A DNA stretch of 64,000 bases from the NCBI GenBank assembly GCA_000469685.2, contig LS997567.1, forward strand, positions 8,504,874 to 8,568,873, written 5' to 3'. Source of the DNA: Haemonchus contortus. Lineage: Eukaryota; Nematoda; Chromadorea; Rhabditida; Trichostrongylidae. The notes under the pieces are model-generated. The model had not been told where the DNA came from and did not search any database. It saw nothing but the letters and a program-made list of their open reading frames with translations. The stretch's first letter is position 1. Each line of letters begins with the position of its first letter. The position numbers and the translations under genes are program-made. Positions 22,886 through 35,090 of the stretch are shown one piece after another.

Positions 22886-24030
22886 TTCATGGAGGTACGC
22901 TTCCTTAGCCCATCTGCTCTTTTCTTCTCTGAATAATCGCCTTTGTAATATTATACGATGTTCTTACCGGACACAGCGAAGGTGGCTTACAGAAAAAATC
23001 GCTTTCAATTCGGAGCTAATACTGAGGGCGTAGAGCTTTCAAGGAAAAAGGAGAATCCGAAGAGTTATTCACGCATAGCTAATTTCTTGCAGAAAGGAGG
23101 ACCGCGAAGCCGGGTGGCACCATAATAAGGAGGGAAGCCCGGCGTTAGCCGAGCGGCCTGACTGGTACATATGATGCCTTCGTCAGGCTCCGAGTTTACA
23201 ATATATGCATACAATCAGCCAGTTACAATATAGAACACATCAAATCACATCAAACTGACCGGTAATATGGGGAATTGGACCTGTCGGCTTGACGGCTGGC
23301 GTTAATTTCCTGCTTGTTGTGCTCACATGGCTTTACTATTCAGGGCCGTACCAGGCATCTATGCAAAACCCTCACATCTAAGGATGAAGTGTTTTCTTCC
23401 TCATGTCTAAGTGTTCGGTGAAGGAAATATTGGAAGCATGGGAAGTGTACCACATCAAGCTGGAAATACATTGTTAGCTTAAGGTCTTACTAAGGCATTA
23501 TATGCCGAAAGCTCTTGAAGAACCAAAACGTTCGAAAAAGCACCCATGAAAGACAATGACAACAAGCTTTGTTTTTGCTGAGTGCTTACACAATACTGAT
23601 CACAATGTTGAATCAGTAGCGAAGAAACGCAATCATCATTTTCCTAAGCTTCTAAGTTGTGCGTGAAAACGCACCCGCTGTCACTCGCAATAACAATGCT
23701 TCAGGCACGATCCGCTAGAGCTCGAAGCTATGGCAGCCTTTCAAGGTGAACACGTCGAAATCTCGTAAAGTCGCGGGCACCTCCATACCCCCCCCCCCCC
23801 TGTCGCTTTTAATTATTTTCCCGCGCGCGGACATTTGAGTATACATAGTACCGAGTGTCGGTGCTGCAGCTGTTTGCACGTTTCTAGTCAACAATCTTCT
23901 ACAGCTTACTCCCTATTTCCTTCATTTTCTTATTCCTCTATCTTTCACCTGGAAAGTGAACCCGACAAGTATTGAAGATCGATTGAAGACGCTGTGATTT
24001 TTTTTTTATTTTGAAACTTCCCACCACTGA
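22886..24030. other. Unassigned spacer
   Basis: No gene recognised. It contains a poly-C run near 23,790. A GAGGGAAGCCCGG..GTTAGCCG motif near 23,140 also appears at 36,305-36,330, so a short dispersed repeat is likely. Confidence 0.5.
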
Positions 24031-24320
24031 GTCTCGAGTGCATCATGAATGAAAGGGCCTCTGAGAGTGCGAGTTGCCATAGGTGGTATGGTTCAATATA
24101 ATGAACTCGGGCAGTATTTCATTCTGCTCATTTCCTTCCGATCTGTGAACCCCTATGTAAAGCTCTACAGTAGCCCATCTGATGCCAGTCTTGAAGTTGG
24201 AATCTCCTGTGAAGTAGATCGGAGGCAATAAGCATTGTCCCCTCTACTCAGCTCCCTGTCTTCGTAACTTGACCCTGGTGCGTAGGCATTAGCATAGTAT
24301 GCTGAATGGATTCCAGGAAG
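24031..24320 (-). mobile_element. Old RTE endonuclease scrap
   Basis: Minus-strand frame 24,043-24,228 aligns over its length to the GDFNAKIG-to-C-terminus part of the RTE endonuclease: FTGDSNFKTGIRWATVELYI corresponds to the GDFNAKIGPRRTAEELHI region, followed by NEQNEILPEFII and NSHSQRPFHS. Much more diverged than other copies here. Confidence 0.75.
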
Positions 24321-25555
24321 ACGGTTATTCTAGGTTCAAACATGAATCGCGCTAATGCAATGCATGAAGCTCCTGATTCACCCGATATCCACCAATTTGA
24401 AATACCACGGAAAAATTAGGTTGGTAGCATTCCTTCTTGTGAGACTCCCATAGTTCTTCATTCCTGAACCTCGGAATCCTTGTGGTCGATTAGAAGACCA
24501 TACCGGCGAGTCCAAATCCATGGGACGCGCGCCAACCAATTCACGTGGTTTGGTTTCCAACTGGAGCCCCTATTCTAATTTTTCAATAAATTTTAGTTAT
24601 TCTAGTTACAAACTCGCTTGGAACAACAAATTCCTACATCATTCCTATAGTGAGTAAGCGATCCCATTGCGTCGTAATATACCTGTTAGTTTCCAATGAT
24701 TCTCAGCTGTAAACACAAACAAGTTTGGAAGGCTTGGTCACCCTGATTTCGTAGACCTAAATCGGCCTCTCAACAACACAGGAACTTTGCATCCCGCGAA
24801 ACAGTTACTCCATATTAGTCGGGTGACTTATCACTACTTATTGATTACATTCGTCTTGATGTTTGATGTCTCGTTTTGTCAACAGCATCATTTTAATTCA
24901 TAGTAGGTTGACAAGAGAACTTTCGGACGAAAGAAGTTTTTTTGTACGAATCTCTAGAATTTTCGAATAGATCAAATACCAGAAATGTATTCACTCAAGA
25001 GATTTGCAACCTTTTTTCCTACGCTCAGCAAATCTCTGATGCCTTTGTCTCTTGTTCAGAAAGCACGAGGCTGTAACTCGAAAAAACTATTGACTGTCAC
25101 TCTCAGATCGTCATAAATTAAAGGCTCTCCTCCATGAAAGTGGGATTCACGCATGTAGAGCAAATGGTAATTGAGAGTTGCAACGTCTTTTGAATAAAGT
25201 ACATGAGTAACAGCCAGACTCGGTAGTTTTCTGAAAATCTCCGAGGCAAAAATGTTGACCAACTGAGAAACCGCTCAGGTATACAAAGTCGTAATCGGTA
25301 TTTCTGCATCAATGGGCATACCAACCATTGCGGAATTAAGGTCGCGAGCTTTGTACTGCGCCAATAAGTATGTGCATGCGTCGGTGAATATACTTCAGAA
25401 ATCGACGTTGTAGTTGCTGCTTTTACACTTCTACTGACTAAAGTTTCTTGGCGCTGTTAGGGGTCTTATCACAGATTGATGTTCGCTCAGGCTAACCATC
25501 TCTTCCATCACTCTGCGGTTGGTGACTTGATACTGGGCTTCACCGGGAGGATTAA
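24321..25555. other. Unassigned spacer
   Basis: AT-rich, no recognised gene or repeat on either strand. Confidence 0.5.
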
Positions 25556-25645
25556 AGCTTTACTTGTTCATTGCCTGGCCACCGCAATTCAATGTATAGG
25601 GTACATGCGCATTCGATACGCCGTTTTCAAATGCTCGCCGCAGTA
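25556..25645 (+). mobile_element. SINE-like body fragment
   Basis: Contains GGCCACCGCAATTCAATGTA and ACATGCGCATTCGATACGCCG, the core shared with the repeats at 31.2, 32.7, 33.9 and 34.3 kb. Confidence 0.6.
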
Positions 25646-25826
25646 TTATTTGCTATTAGATTGTTTGCAACTTTAGACCATTCTGAAGCGCAATTCTTGC
25701 TCTATCCAAATATATAATCGGTTTTGTCCTAGAGTGATTCCTGGAGTTTTTTAAAAGGTCCAAATCAGAATGGACAAACGCTAGATTCGCGCGATTTTTC
25801 TTTTCCAATTTTAATAGGGCAGGAGT

Positions 25827-26745
25827 GCGACGGAAAGGACCCGGGATATCAACGATGTCTTTGGCTCAGATACGAAGAATCAACGCACAGGACAGTGGTG
25901 GTTTCAAAAATTCCGTACCGGCGATGAGAGCCTGGAAGATGATGAGCGTAGTGGGCGGCCAACGGCCGTTGACAACGAATAGTTGAGAAAGTTAGTGAAA
26001 GAAAATCCACGTACAACGCTGAAGGATATTGGCTTGAGATTGAATGTTTCTAGCAGGACGGTTGGCAAACACATGCGGGAGATCGGAAAGTTGAAGAAGC
26101 TTGATAAGTGGGTGCCGCATGAGTTGACTCTGCACCAGAAAGACCGCTCCTTCGTGCTCGCCTTGCTTCTGCGCAACAGGATCGGTCCATTTTCAGACCG
26201 CATTGTGACGTGTGATGAGAAATGGATTCTGTACGACAACCGGCGACGATCAGGCTAGTGGCTGGACAAGGATCAAGCCCCACGGCATTTTCCCAAGCCG
26301 AAGCAGCATGGAAAGAAGGTCATGGCGCTGGTTTGGTGGTCTGCAGCCAGGCTGATTCACCACAACTTCATGGATCCGGGTGACCGTAACAGCCGAGAAG
26401 TACTTAAGAAGTTGACGAAATGCACCGAAAACGCTAGCTCATGAGCCCGGCACTGGTGACTAGGAAGGGGCCATTTCTAGTCCACGACAATGCTCGGCCC
26501 CACCCTGAGAAAATTGAAGGAGCTAGGCTATGAAACTCTCCCACATCCACCATATTCCCCAGACCTTGCTCCCACAGACTACCATTTCTTTGAAGAAATG
26601 TTTCAAAACCCAACATGATGCTGCCGACGACGATTTTGACGATTTCATCGTCTCTAGATCTCCGGACTTCCGCGCCAATGGTATAAGCAAACTTGTTTCT
26701 CGTTGGCAAAAGCGTGTCGAAAGTGATGGTTGTTATTTCGATTGA
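25827..26745 (+). mobile_element. mariner transposon, transposase pseudogene
   Basis: Plus-strand mariner transposase in decayed but collinear form. N-terminal region: QWWFQKFRTGDESLEDDERS near 25,895-25,955, an in-frame stop after AVDNE at 25,980, then the second helix-turn-helix (TLKDIGLRLNVSSRTVGKHM, 26,015-26,075) and the mariner signature WVPHELT at about 26,110. The catalytic core shows VTCDEKWILYDNRRRSG (first Asp, 26,206-26,255), an in-frame stop at 26,257, WLDKDQAPRHFPKPK, VWWSAA, then HDNARPH (second Asp, 26,483-26,503) and YSPDLAPTDYHFF (third Asp of the DD34D triad, 26,553-26,591). At least two stops and one frameshift; TIRs not recognised. Confidence 0.93.
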
Positions 26746-29410
26746 TCAAGTTCTCTTTAAGCCAGGGTATGTGCATTTAAAGTTTGAGGCGCAAAACGCA
26801 GAAACTTTCTTCACGATCTAATACAATTTTGATTTAGTTAGTTGCGGGGTTCATCCCTCAGGTAACAATGATTAGCGCCCAGAGGTTTATGCTTTTATCC
26901 TTTCTTATTATATTTACAACTTTTTGGAGCTTTGGTGTGCAAAAACTTTTCACCGCTGGGAGAGCATGGACGGCCGCATTCCTGATGGTTACCAAAATCG
27001 TACATGTCATTTGTGCCAGCGAGGTGAAGCAAGCGTTAGAGACTTGCTAACGCAGAAATTGAAGTAGTATCTAATTCCCAGAGGTAGGAGGTACTGCCGC
27101 TTGTGGTCCTGCAATATAGCATCAAATCGAATTAAGAAATGTAGATAGGAATTAATGACAGTGATCTCCGAGTTATAATTTGTTTTGACTTGATGTTCTT
27201 GTTAACTACTCTTATTTCGCTGCAGTGCGCGTTGTGAAAGTCTTCCGAGGATGGCGGGCTGTTGGCAGAACATCGACCTTAGACAGGACTCGAGCCCGTA
27301 ATTGTGTATTCCCGGCACCCTGCCCTTTATCCCTTACAGCTTTACAATTCATGCTGATACTGGCTGGATAGCCTAAGCCATTAGTAAGGCGAGGGCTCGC
27401 GGGGTATCGGAAACATAAGGTATGAAGAGCATGGGGCTCGGAAAGCAGAAGAACGGGTTCGAGCCCCTTTTGAATTTGATGTTTTGCCCTCGATTCGCCA
27501 TCCTTGTGAGATCTTTAAGTTGTTAACACCTTAGGCGGAAGTTTGCTCTTTTTGATTCCGTGTTTTATCAAAAGTATTCTAATCGATGTCTAGTTTAGCC
27601 GAATATCGGACAGAGATTCCCGAGAATATCATAATGCGGTGAAATGGGCTAGGTAAGATAAGGAAACGGCCTTTTTGTATGGAATTCTACCTTTTAGGGG
27701 CGACTTCTATCGAAAGGTGGCCCTTATGCATTCAATATTGTCAGCGTTTTTTCTCTTTTTCAGCGTTTTTTCTTCGTAATTTCTTGTAATTTTCACCTAT
27801 GATGATGCGATTATAATGTTTCGCAAGCATCAGAATGTTCCGGTCATTCTTATCTACACATAATCCATCTCTGTTGACGTGTTTTAGCCCTCGATTGTTA
27901 GTTCTTCGATTGAATGCGAAGGCTTTGTATGCTACAGTACTCGGAGGCTTCAGAAGGCTATACATCTCATTATATGAAGTTTTTTTATACACATTTATAT
28001 TCTATCTAGAGAAATCCCGTTCTATTAACGCCAACAGTCCCATTACTTTGGCGTCAGCCTTTCTGCTAATCCCATTTATCGCGAAACCATTCTTCCTTAG
28101 CCTGTTGTCGGAACTCGATATGTGTAGGTTGTTTCAATGCTATCAGTAGACCTGTTCTCATATGAACATCTTAGAGCACTTTTGCGTATAGGGGACGGTC
28201 AATTTATTTCATTACTTTCTTTTTTTTTGCATTTTCTCACCGTCAATGGAACGGCTCGCGTATTTCTTTAAGCCCTTGGGTTGTATATAATAAAAACTAG
28301 TCAAACTCCTTACACGTGAGACGAGGGCAAATGACATCGGAAAGAGCTGATTTAGTCTCCTAGTTGTTAAATGGCTGACTGATGGCTGCTGGCTGATGAG
28401 TGATTGTCAACAAACAACCGTACGAGAACGGGTCATGATTGTGAAACCACTGTTAACTTCGCTCTCCCTTTGGCACACAGCAGCAAAAGCGAATTACATC
28501 GCGGCATACATAGTGATATGGTCTCGCAGCCGGCAGCCGTTACAACCGTATCATATCCAACTTTTCTCTAACGGCTAATGACTACTATCTGTCAAATCAC
28601 TCGCAATCACCTCTAGGCTGCTCTCCCCCCGTATGCCATCATTTTCATCTTAATTGCTTGCCGCAAAGTGCAAATGAACGACTAGCTACTTTCAACACTT
28701 TCCCATTCTCAGATTCTGATTGTGTACCGTAACCGCAACTTAGGAACTTAGGTTGTTCCACTCGATTATTTTCTTTGCATTCCATAGTAGTGTGTAACAT
28801 TTCGTGTGGTGCGCCCGCGTGTGGCCTGTTCCCCCATTTCTATAAAAACGAGTTTTTCTCTTGCATTTAACCGCATTTTTGAAGCCCCTAATGCCTTTCC
28901 AATTGACAGATATATGAAATACATCATGACGTAGGTCTGTTTATCGTGATTTTGCGTAATGTTCGTCTCTGACGTTATTACGACATCTAACGCAATCATT
29001 GAGCCCATACCATTCTAATTAGACACTGTCTAGCCTCCATACAAGAGGTACATGCCGAAATACTACGTACGGTCTCTGTCATCCCCTAAAGCTTCTTATG
29101 ATGTATTCGGTCACCCCTTCTTCCAATCAATTAGTTCGCAAGTTCTATTTTCTGAATATTGTTGAAACTGGCGATAATGTTTTCCCCTATTAGCTTGGAT
29201 GGCAGTAGCCATCTACATTAGTTCACAGGGTAAATGTGATGGATTTGAGTTTCACAGTACTCAAAAACTTCATGAATATAGGGTCTCAAAACATGCCAAT
29301 GATATTAAAGTGCTGTCCCTTCTGTTTCTTCATCCCATCTATCTACCTGTAAAGTTCAATTTGTCAACTATGATAAGAATTTTCGATTTTTTTGCGATCA
29401 ATGTAGCTCT
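26746..29410. other. Gene-poor stretch
   Basis: No domain recognised. Two overlapping frames near 27,741-28,149 exist: minus strand, Asn/Lys/Arg-rich ending AEKEKKR; plus strand, hydrophobic middle. Neither has convincing splice context. A GGGTTCGAGCCCC motif at 27,456-27,468 resembles a tRNA B box, but no tRNA fold could be built around it. Confidence 0.45.
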
Positions 29411-29419
29411 TTTAGAAGG

Positions 29420-29602
29420 ATGACTGCTAAAAAGGACGCAAAGAAGAAAGATCCTCCCAACGAGGAATCTCCCGCTAGAAAGAACGTAGTCTATCCAATC
29501 CAGGACCTCTACGTTAATGATCCGAAGAAAAATGCTAAAAGTAGAGGTTTCGAGATTACTGCGAAGTACCACCACCACCAGTTTGACCCCCCTATTATTT
29601 AG
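29420..29602 (+). CDS. Possible small lysine-rich protein, 60 residues
   Basis: The start codon follows a good nematode acceptor (GCTCTTTTAG then AAGG and ATG), as expected for a trans-spliced or first coding exon. The frame is short but looks coding: mixed well-formed codons, no low complexity, and AATAAA 21 bases after the stop. The product has a charged N-terminus (KKDAKKKDPPNEESPARKN), a central VYPIQDLYVNDPKK and an ending HHHQFDPPII. No signal peptide or membrane segment. I do not recognise the family and give no function. It could instead be the last exon of a longer gene, since the frame is open for a short way upstream of the ATG. Confidence 0.4.
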   Translation: MTAKKDAKKKDPPNEESPARKNVVYPIQDLYVNDPKKNAKSRGFEITAKYHHHQFDPPII

Positions 29603-29622
29603 CTTATAAAGTCAATTCCGAG

Positions 29623-29628
29623 AATAAA
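29623..29628 (+). terminator. Candidate polyadenylation signal AATAAA
   Basis: Canonical hexamer 21 bases downstream of the TAG of the 60-codon frame. Confidence 0.35.
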
Positions 29629-29639
29629 GTTATGGTCGA

Positions 29640-30985
29640 GAATGAGAGTAAGGAAACGAAGAAACAAAAAGATTTTTTCTCGTCACTTGCAGTTCTTTAT
29701 GGTTTTTCCGATCGGACTGACATTCAGGTGTGTACTTCAATGAAATTATATAATTATCATAAAATCAACCAGGACACACGTGAGCGTCAAGGAAGGATTG
29801 TTCAAAAATACAGATGTAGAAGACTTTCTTATATTCCCTAGTCCTGTGTTCTACTGACTTTTGGTTTTCGGTTAAGTGCAAGATACCCCTTACATTTAGA
29901 AGGGCATTTATTCCAGAGTTCTCTGAGCCGATGGAAATTTTGGTACTGCTGAAGATATAATGTTCGGCGAGATGGGGCTTTAACATAACACTCTCCTTCT
30001 ACATAATGTAGATTCACGTTTCCACATTCAGCTTATGTCAATTGGTCTCACATGTGCTTTAATGCAATCTGTTATACCGCCGTTTGTCTGGCTGGTTATG
30101 GGAAGTTTCGTCTCGTTCTCAATAACTCGTGAGGTAGTTTTTGTTTGTTTTTTCTACCACTTGACTAACTCTGAAACGGCACGTGACTAGCCTTGGATGT
30201 TTTTGACGATGGTAAAATGATGATTAAAGGGGTTTTTATTAGAAGTACACGTACAGTAAGATTTTTCTTTGCATTCCTCTCACTCTCTTGCACATCCACT
30301 ACATCTTACCCGCCCATATTCGCGAATTAACCTTCATTCGGTTGTCGTTGTAGCATTCTGCTGGCTTCATTGGAAACGAGTTCGAAAATGCAATCACAAT
30401 TTTATAAATTTGATCTGATTAGCTAGCTATAGCAATCAGAGTCAAGATCTGATTCACACTGCGAGAAGGAATTGCCAGTCAGCTGTGGCAGGTCAATGGT
30501 GCACTTTCAATCGTTTATTAGAGAACACGGATAAGACATGCTCAGCCTACTCAACGCAAGGGATTAACTTGAAGCATGAGCGCTCACGGAGCCTACGGTT
30601 TCCAAATTCCTGCCATTCGATAGGAATGTAGCCGGTTAGTCGGCTAAGAATGATGGTTTTCGATGAAAGATCCCGGAAGTACACATAATTTTCGACGTGC
30701 AGATAAGCTCACCTCTTGATAACCTCTTACCATGCCTTTTTTTAAATGGAACAATTCTTCTGATCCTTTCCTGACTGGTTTAATGTGTTTGAAGAAGTCG
30801 ATATTCTCCTTACCGAAATGAAACATCTCGGCGAAGGGTTTCTATGAGAAATTTAGTGCATCATAGCAGAAGTTCGAGGTAGCTTCAATGATAACTGATT
30901 TTCTTTATTTTTGATTATTAGCTCTTAGAGCTTCCCGCAAAAGTGTCGCTTACATGAGAGCTAGTTCGGCATTAAGACATACCTT
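29640..30985. other. Unassigned spacer
   Basis: Several short frames, none with recognisable domains or splice context. Confidence 0.45.
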
Positions 30986-31315
30986 TACGTTGGTCAAGGC
31001 ATAGGTGACTAAATGGTAAGTGGCGCACTATCACACACGCATGGCTATGAGTTCGAATCGCGGATCAATATACGCCTGAGCTAACCAAGCTTTCCAACCC
31101 TCTGGGGTCGAACGATTGGTACTGGACTCGTATGGGAGGTTGAAAGCACTGACTTGTACATTGACACGTCACCGCGAGTCATTGTAAGACGACATCCCCA
31201 CCCAATACACCCCGACGGTTTTGAATGGAGGTCGATTGCGGGGGCGCATCTCTCGAACGAGACTGATTAACGCCAAAAGTCTCCATCGTTTATCCTTTTA
31301 TACGTTGGTCATTAA
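30986..31315 (+). mobile_element. tRNA-derived SINE-like repeat, best copy
   Basis: The head (31,000-31,090) has an A-box-like TGACTAAATGG and a B-box-like AGTTCGAATCG, spaced as in a tRNA. The body carries GGTACTGGACTCGTATGGGA, GACTTGTACATTG, GAGTCATTGTA and TTTTGAATGGAGGTCGATTG. Head and body pieces recur around 32.7, 33.9, 34.3, 40.9 and 41.8-42.0 kb. No protein. The tRNA origin is an inference from the two boxes. Confidence 0.7.
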
Positions 31316-32260
31316 ATCGTTGATTGACTTGAATTGGACTTTGGAAGATTACGAGTCCACTTCAAAATTTTAGAAAAATTCCTCCCAAAAGATGTGTTTG
31401 TTGGTTACTTCAGTTCGTGGCTGTCCTGAACAGAAAGAATTTGATCTAGCCATATCTTTTTTGCATTCGATTCCGAATTGTTACAAGATTTTTCTTATAA
31501 TATTCTAATATATAAATACTTAGGATTGAATATGCCGAAAGGGCATGAAATTGAATAAAAATGCTATCGAACTGGCATAGTCGTAAAATAGAGCACAATA
31601 CAGAACAGAGGAGCAAATACAGCGATTCGCGAATTTTGGGTGTATCTGGGCAGAGGCATTCTTCCTCAGAAATTCGTTTTCGCATACCTCTGAAAGAAGT
31701 ATTAGTAAATGGTGAAGCAGTAGATGCAATAACCCTGCCCTAAGAAAGTAAAGATTTCATTATCTCCCTGCCTTCTACTATTTCATGGTTGCTCACTTTT
31801 CTCTGAAGGAGCCACTTTTCATTTCTCCTACCACTTGATTCACCCCGTCGTTATAATTACTGTATAATTGATATGATACGCTGACCGGTAGTGCGTATTT
31901 CCACTTGGTGGTCTACAAGTTCACTGTCAACTTGAATTGCTTCAAATCCTAATGGTCATGGAACAGATCGAAAAATAAATGTCCTTCAACATCAGCAATT
32001 CAAGCAATCATAGAACTATTCAGTAAAGCTGGAACCACTGATAGCATCATTGTGACAGCCAATTCTTGATCAATTCTTCCTACAAGGGACGTTATGAGTG
32101 GAACTGTTATTGGCTTCAGACAGTAAAAACATCGGTAGAAATTCGCCTTTAAACGCAGAATTCTTTCCTTGCAATCTCAACGGCTACTGAAGTTCTATTG
32201 ATCTATAAAAAACAACAGCATCAATTAAAAAAGTAACGAGGTTTTTCTAAAATGTTACCC
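31316..32260. other. Unassigned stretch before the candidate transporter exon
   Basis: AT-rich. A minus-strand frame near 31,990-32,130 reads a hydrophobic peptide (PLITSLVGRIDQELAVTMML), but its splice context is poor. Confidence 0.4.
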
Positions 32261-32266
32261 TTCAAG

Positions 32267-32401
32267 GAAGAACGCCTGTATAATATTTCGGGTGCTGCGA
32301 ATGGATCAAAATTCGATGCGGATTTCGCGGCATCAGCAACACCAGCCTTTATTATAATGTTATCATTATCTGTGAGCATGTTTTCTGCTGCATTTATTCA
32401 G
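32267..32401 (+). CDS. Candidate exon: loop 1/TM2 of an ABC-transporter domain
   Basis: 135 bases, phase 0 at both ends, between acceptor CCCTTCAAG and donor CAG/GTGAAC. The peptide begins polar with an N-glycosylation-type NIS, has an acidic FDADFAAS stretch and ends in a hydrophobic helix AFIIMLSLSVSMFSAAFIQ. That pattern, and the ending in Q at a splice site, fits the first extracellular loop and second membrane helix of nematode P-glycoproteins. The firm ABC exons lie 9.7 kb downstream on the same strand; exons for the intervening intracellular helix were not found. Could be an unrelated membrane protein. Confidence 0.4.
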
Positions 32402-32597
32402 GTGAACTTTTTCGAAATTTGTGTTTTTCTAGACTTATCCATTGTTCCGAATTTTGCTTGATAAATGACAGTTTGCGTTTTGTATACCACTTCCAACTTT
32501 CAAGCAGTAGTCGAGTAAGCAGTCGCGAATAATGCACCGCATGTTTTCGGTATTTGAATACACGGGGTGAAAGTGATTTTGTCAAATGTCAGGGATT

Positions 32598-32800
32598 GAG
32601 GGATACAGGGATGGTCACGGGATTGATATCCCCTTGGCCAATCGAGCCTTCCATTCCTTTTGGGGGATAAGTAGGTACCAGGCTTGTTTGGTACTATTAT
32701 AAACGCGCTGACTTGTACATCGGATGGCTACCGCAACTCATTGTATAGGCTACATACGCACTCAATACGCCATTACGGTTCTTAAATGAATACATGTCTT
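32598..32800 (+). mobile_element. SINE-like repeat, body
   Basis: Shares the segments CGAGCCTTCCATTCC, GGTACCAGGCTTGTTTGGTA, GACTTGTACATCGG and ACATACGCACTCAATACGCC with its relatives; the tRNA-like head is reduced. Confidence 0.65.
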
Positions 32801-33359
32801 TCTATCTGTGCAGTAATCGCAATTACGGTTCCGAGTCTTTTCACACTTATTTGCTATTCATCCCCTGACAGTCTTGAAATTTTCTATCAGAGTTGTCAGC
32901 TTTCGTCTTGAATTTTTCTTGAGCAACTCTCATATCAATTCTGTTCTGGATAGACTTCAACTGCTTCGCTTTTCTACTTATTTAGCTTGCGGCCCAAGTT
33001 TCCTGTGAAGATACAATCGATTCATTTATATATCAATTTTCAATACCCCTATAGTTCTATAGCGTGTTGTTGCTTTTTTCTCACGCCTACTTTATGTAGC
33101 GTATAAACAAATAAACAAATGCCCCATATTATCGTCTCATTTCAAAACGAGAAGTATCCGCAACTTGTCATTGATATATGTCACTGATCTATTTAATAAC
33201 AAACGGAGTACTTTTAATGTACCGTGAGCAGTGAGCATGATAAGCCTGTTTCCTGACCATAACGTCTGCCTTGACTTATCTGTGATGCCGGTATTCCATC
33301 AATTAATTCAAAAACAAATGTTTTTTCTCATTGCTTTTTTGATTACTTCTTGTATGCAG

Positions 33360-33494
33360 CTCTTTTAGTAAGGCATTCAGATAGCAAACAACGCCTGGGA
33401 AAAGAGCAGAAAAAAGCGACAGCGATTACAGCTACTCACCTTACTATTTCTTTAGTAGAAATAATTGAATGTGTACATAATATGTGTGATACCT
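33360..33494 (+). CDS. Weak candidate exon of a membrane or receptor protein
   Basis: Open frame after the acceptor TTGTATGCAG. The peptide has a basic stretch (KQRLGKEQKKA) followed by a mildly hydrophobic segment (TATHLTISLVEIIECVHNM), an arrangement seen before TM6 of nematode chemoreceptor GPCRs. No donor site is convincing and no neighbouring exons were found. Confidence 0.18.
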
Positions 33495-33727
33495 TCGGAG
33501 CAAGGGGTTTTGGTTTGACTCGTTGTTCCATTTTCTTACCCGATACTAAAACCGAACAACTCTCCGACAGGTCAGATGGCTTGATCGACTTGTGTAAAAC
33601 CACTCCTTCAGTAATGGCTTCTTACTCCGTTTTAGTAAACTAATTTTGAAACCCCTTCAATAAACATACGAATACTAAGAACAAGATTTTTTTCAAAAAC
33701 CTATTCCTATAAGGGGTGGAAGTGTTG

Positions 33728-33990
33728 TAGTGGCAAACCGTGCACTGCAACATACATATGATCACGGGATGGAATGTGGTATCGGTATTGGCTCAAGTCA
33801 ACCGAGCCTTCTATCCCTAGGGTGTCGCTTAAGGTACCAGACTCGTCTAGGAGGATGAGAGCACCTACTCGTACAATCGGGTGGCTACCTCAGGTCATTG
33901 GGGTCCGGGAACTTCTCCCCTAACACGGCGTTGCACACGCCGCACCCGCCGCTTATCGCAGGATTGCGATGGAAGATTGGAGCGCGCAAT
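33728..33990 (+). mobile_element. SINE-like repeat
   Basis: Contains CAACCGAGCCTTCTATCCC, GGTACCAGACTCGTCTAGGA, GAGAGCACCTACTCGTACAA, GGTGGCTACCTCAGGTCATT and a GATTGCGATGGAAG end region, collinear with the copy at 31 kb. Confidence 0.68.
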
Positions 33991-34264
33991 TTGTGTGGTG
34001 GGGAGTCCTTTAAACATTTGAATTGGCCGGCCGCTCTCTTCAGTTTCAATGCGATTCTGATCGTCTTTTATATAGGAGTAGTCATTTGAATTAATTAAGT
34101 CTAATAAACATGAAAACTAAAAAGAAACAGAAGAAAAAATGATAAAATCCAATGAAAAAGCAAGCCAGTCAAGGAAAAATTCCGCGACCTATCGATTGGC
34201 GGGAGTACGGTAATTGCAGTGACGTTCGCCGCATGCCGCAAGGGAGAATGCCGCGATAGGGGAG

Positions 34265-34395
34265 AAGTTCCGTTACCCCAGGTCATTGTATACGCCACAT
34301 AGGTACGTGTCCGATACGCTAATAATTGTAAGACTTTGAATGAAGTCGAATGCATGGACGCATCTATTGGGGATTGATCAAAGACTGTCATTTTA
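34265..34395 (+). mobile_element. SINE-like body fragment
   Basis: CCCCAGGTCATTGTATACGC, CCGATACGCTAATAATTG and TTGAATGAAGTCGAATGC match the 3' half of the repeat. Confidence 0.6.
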
Positions 34396-34513
34396 GTGAA
34401 TGTGAAATTAAGGTGTCTTTCCATGTTATTGATTTTGACAGTGACCTTGGCAATTCGACCACAATATTCTAGCTATCGATTTTGTTTGACTTTTCAAAAG
34501 ATCTCACTATCCT

Positions 34514-35090
34514 ACTATATATAATTCGCTGTTGGTTTGTGTGTGCGTGTGTGTATCTGTGTGTATTTGTGTGAAACTGTGTGTATGTGTGTGTACGTCT
34601 ATGTCTGTGTGTATGTATGTGTGTATGTGTGTATGTGTACGTGTGTGTATGTGTGTATGTCTGTGTATGTGTGTATGTGTATGTCTGTGTGTATATATAT
34701 GTGTGTATATGTGTGTATGTGTGTGTACGTGTGTATGTGTGTACGTGTGTACTTGTATATATGTGTGCATGTGTGTGTATGTGTGTATGTGTGCATGTCT
34801 GTGTATGTGTGTATGCCTGTGTATGTGTGTATGTTTGTATGTGTGTATGTCTCTGGTATGTGTGTGTATGAGTGTATGTGTGTGTCTGTCTGTATGTGTG
34901 TATGTGAGTATGTATGTATGTCTGTGTGTATGTGTGTACTTGTATATATGTGTGCATGTGTGTATGTGTTGTGTATGTGTGGTATGTGTGTATGTGTGTA
35001 TATGTGTGTATGTGTGTATGTATGTAAGTGTGTATGTGTGTAGGTCTGTGTCTATGCGTGTATGTGTGTGCGTGTGTGTGCGTCGGCGTG
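34514..35090. repeat. Long (TG)n/(TATG)n tract, about 560 bp
   Basis: Imperfect TG-rich microsatellite giving long false frames (Cys/Val on plus, His/Thr on minus). It starts after CTACTATATATAATTCGCTG, the counterpart of the flank at 22,261, and ends in GTGTCCGACCGGAAATTCAT like the tract at 22.3 kb. Confidence 0.96.

Noticed and set aside
27360..27475. Possible tRNA gene ending in GGGTTCGAGCCCC
   Set aside because: No matching acceptor stem, D arm or anticodon stem could be placed upstream.
31990..32130. Minus-strand hydrophobic frame suggestive of a membrane protein
   Set aside because: Ends in a stop after a short run, and no splice pair supports it.
32497..32570. Possible ABC intracellular-helix exon (KQSRIMHRMFSV)
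   Set aside because: A weak resemblance to the RxxRxxFF pattern, but the acceptor is poor, a stop precedes it in frame and the following D-x-x-W-F-D motif is missing.
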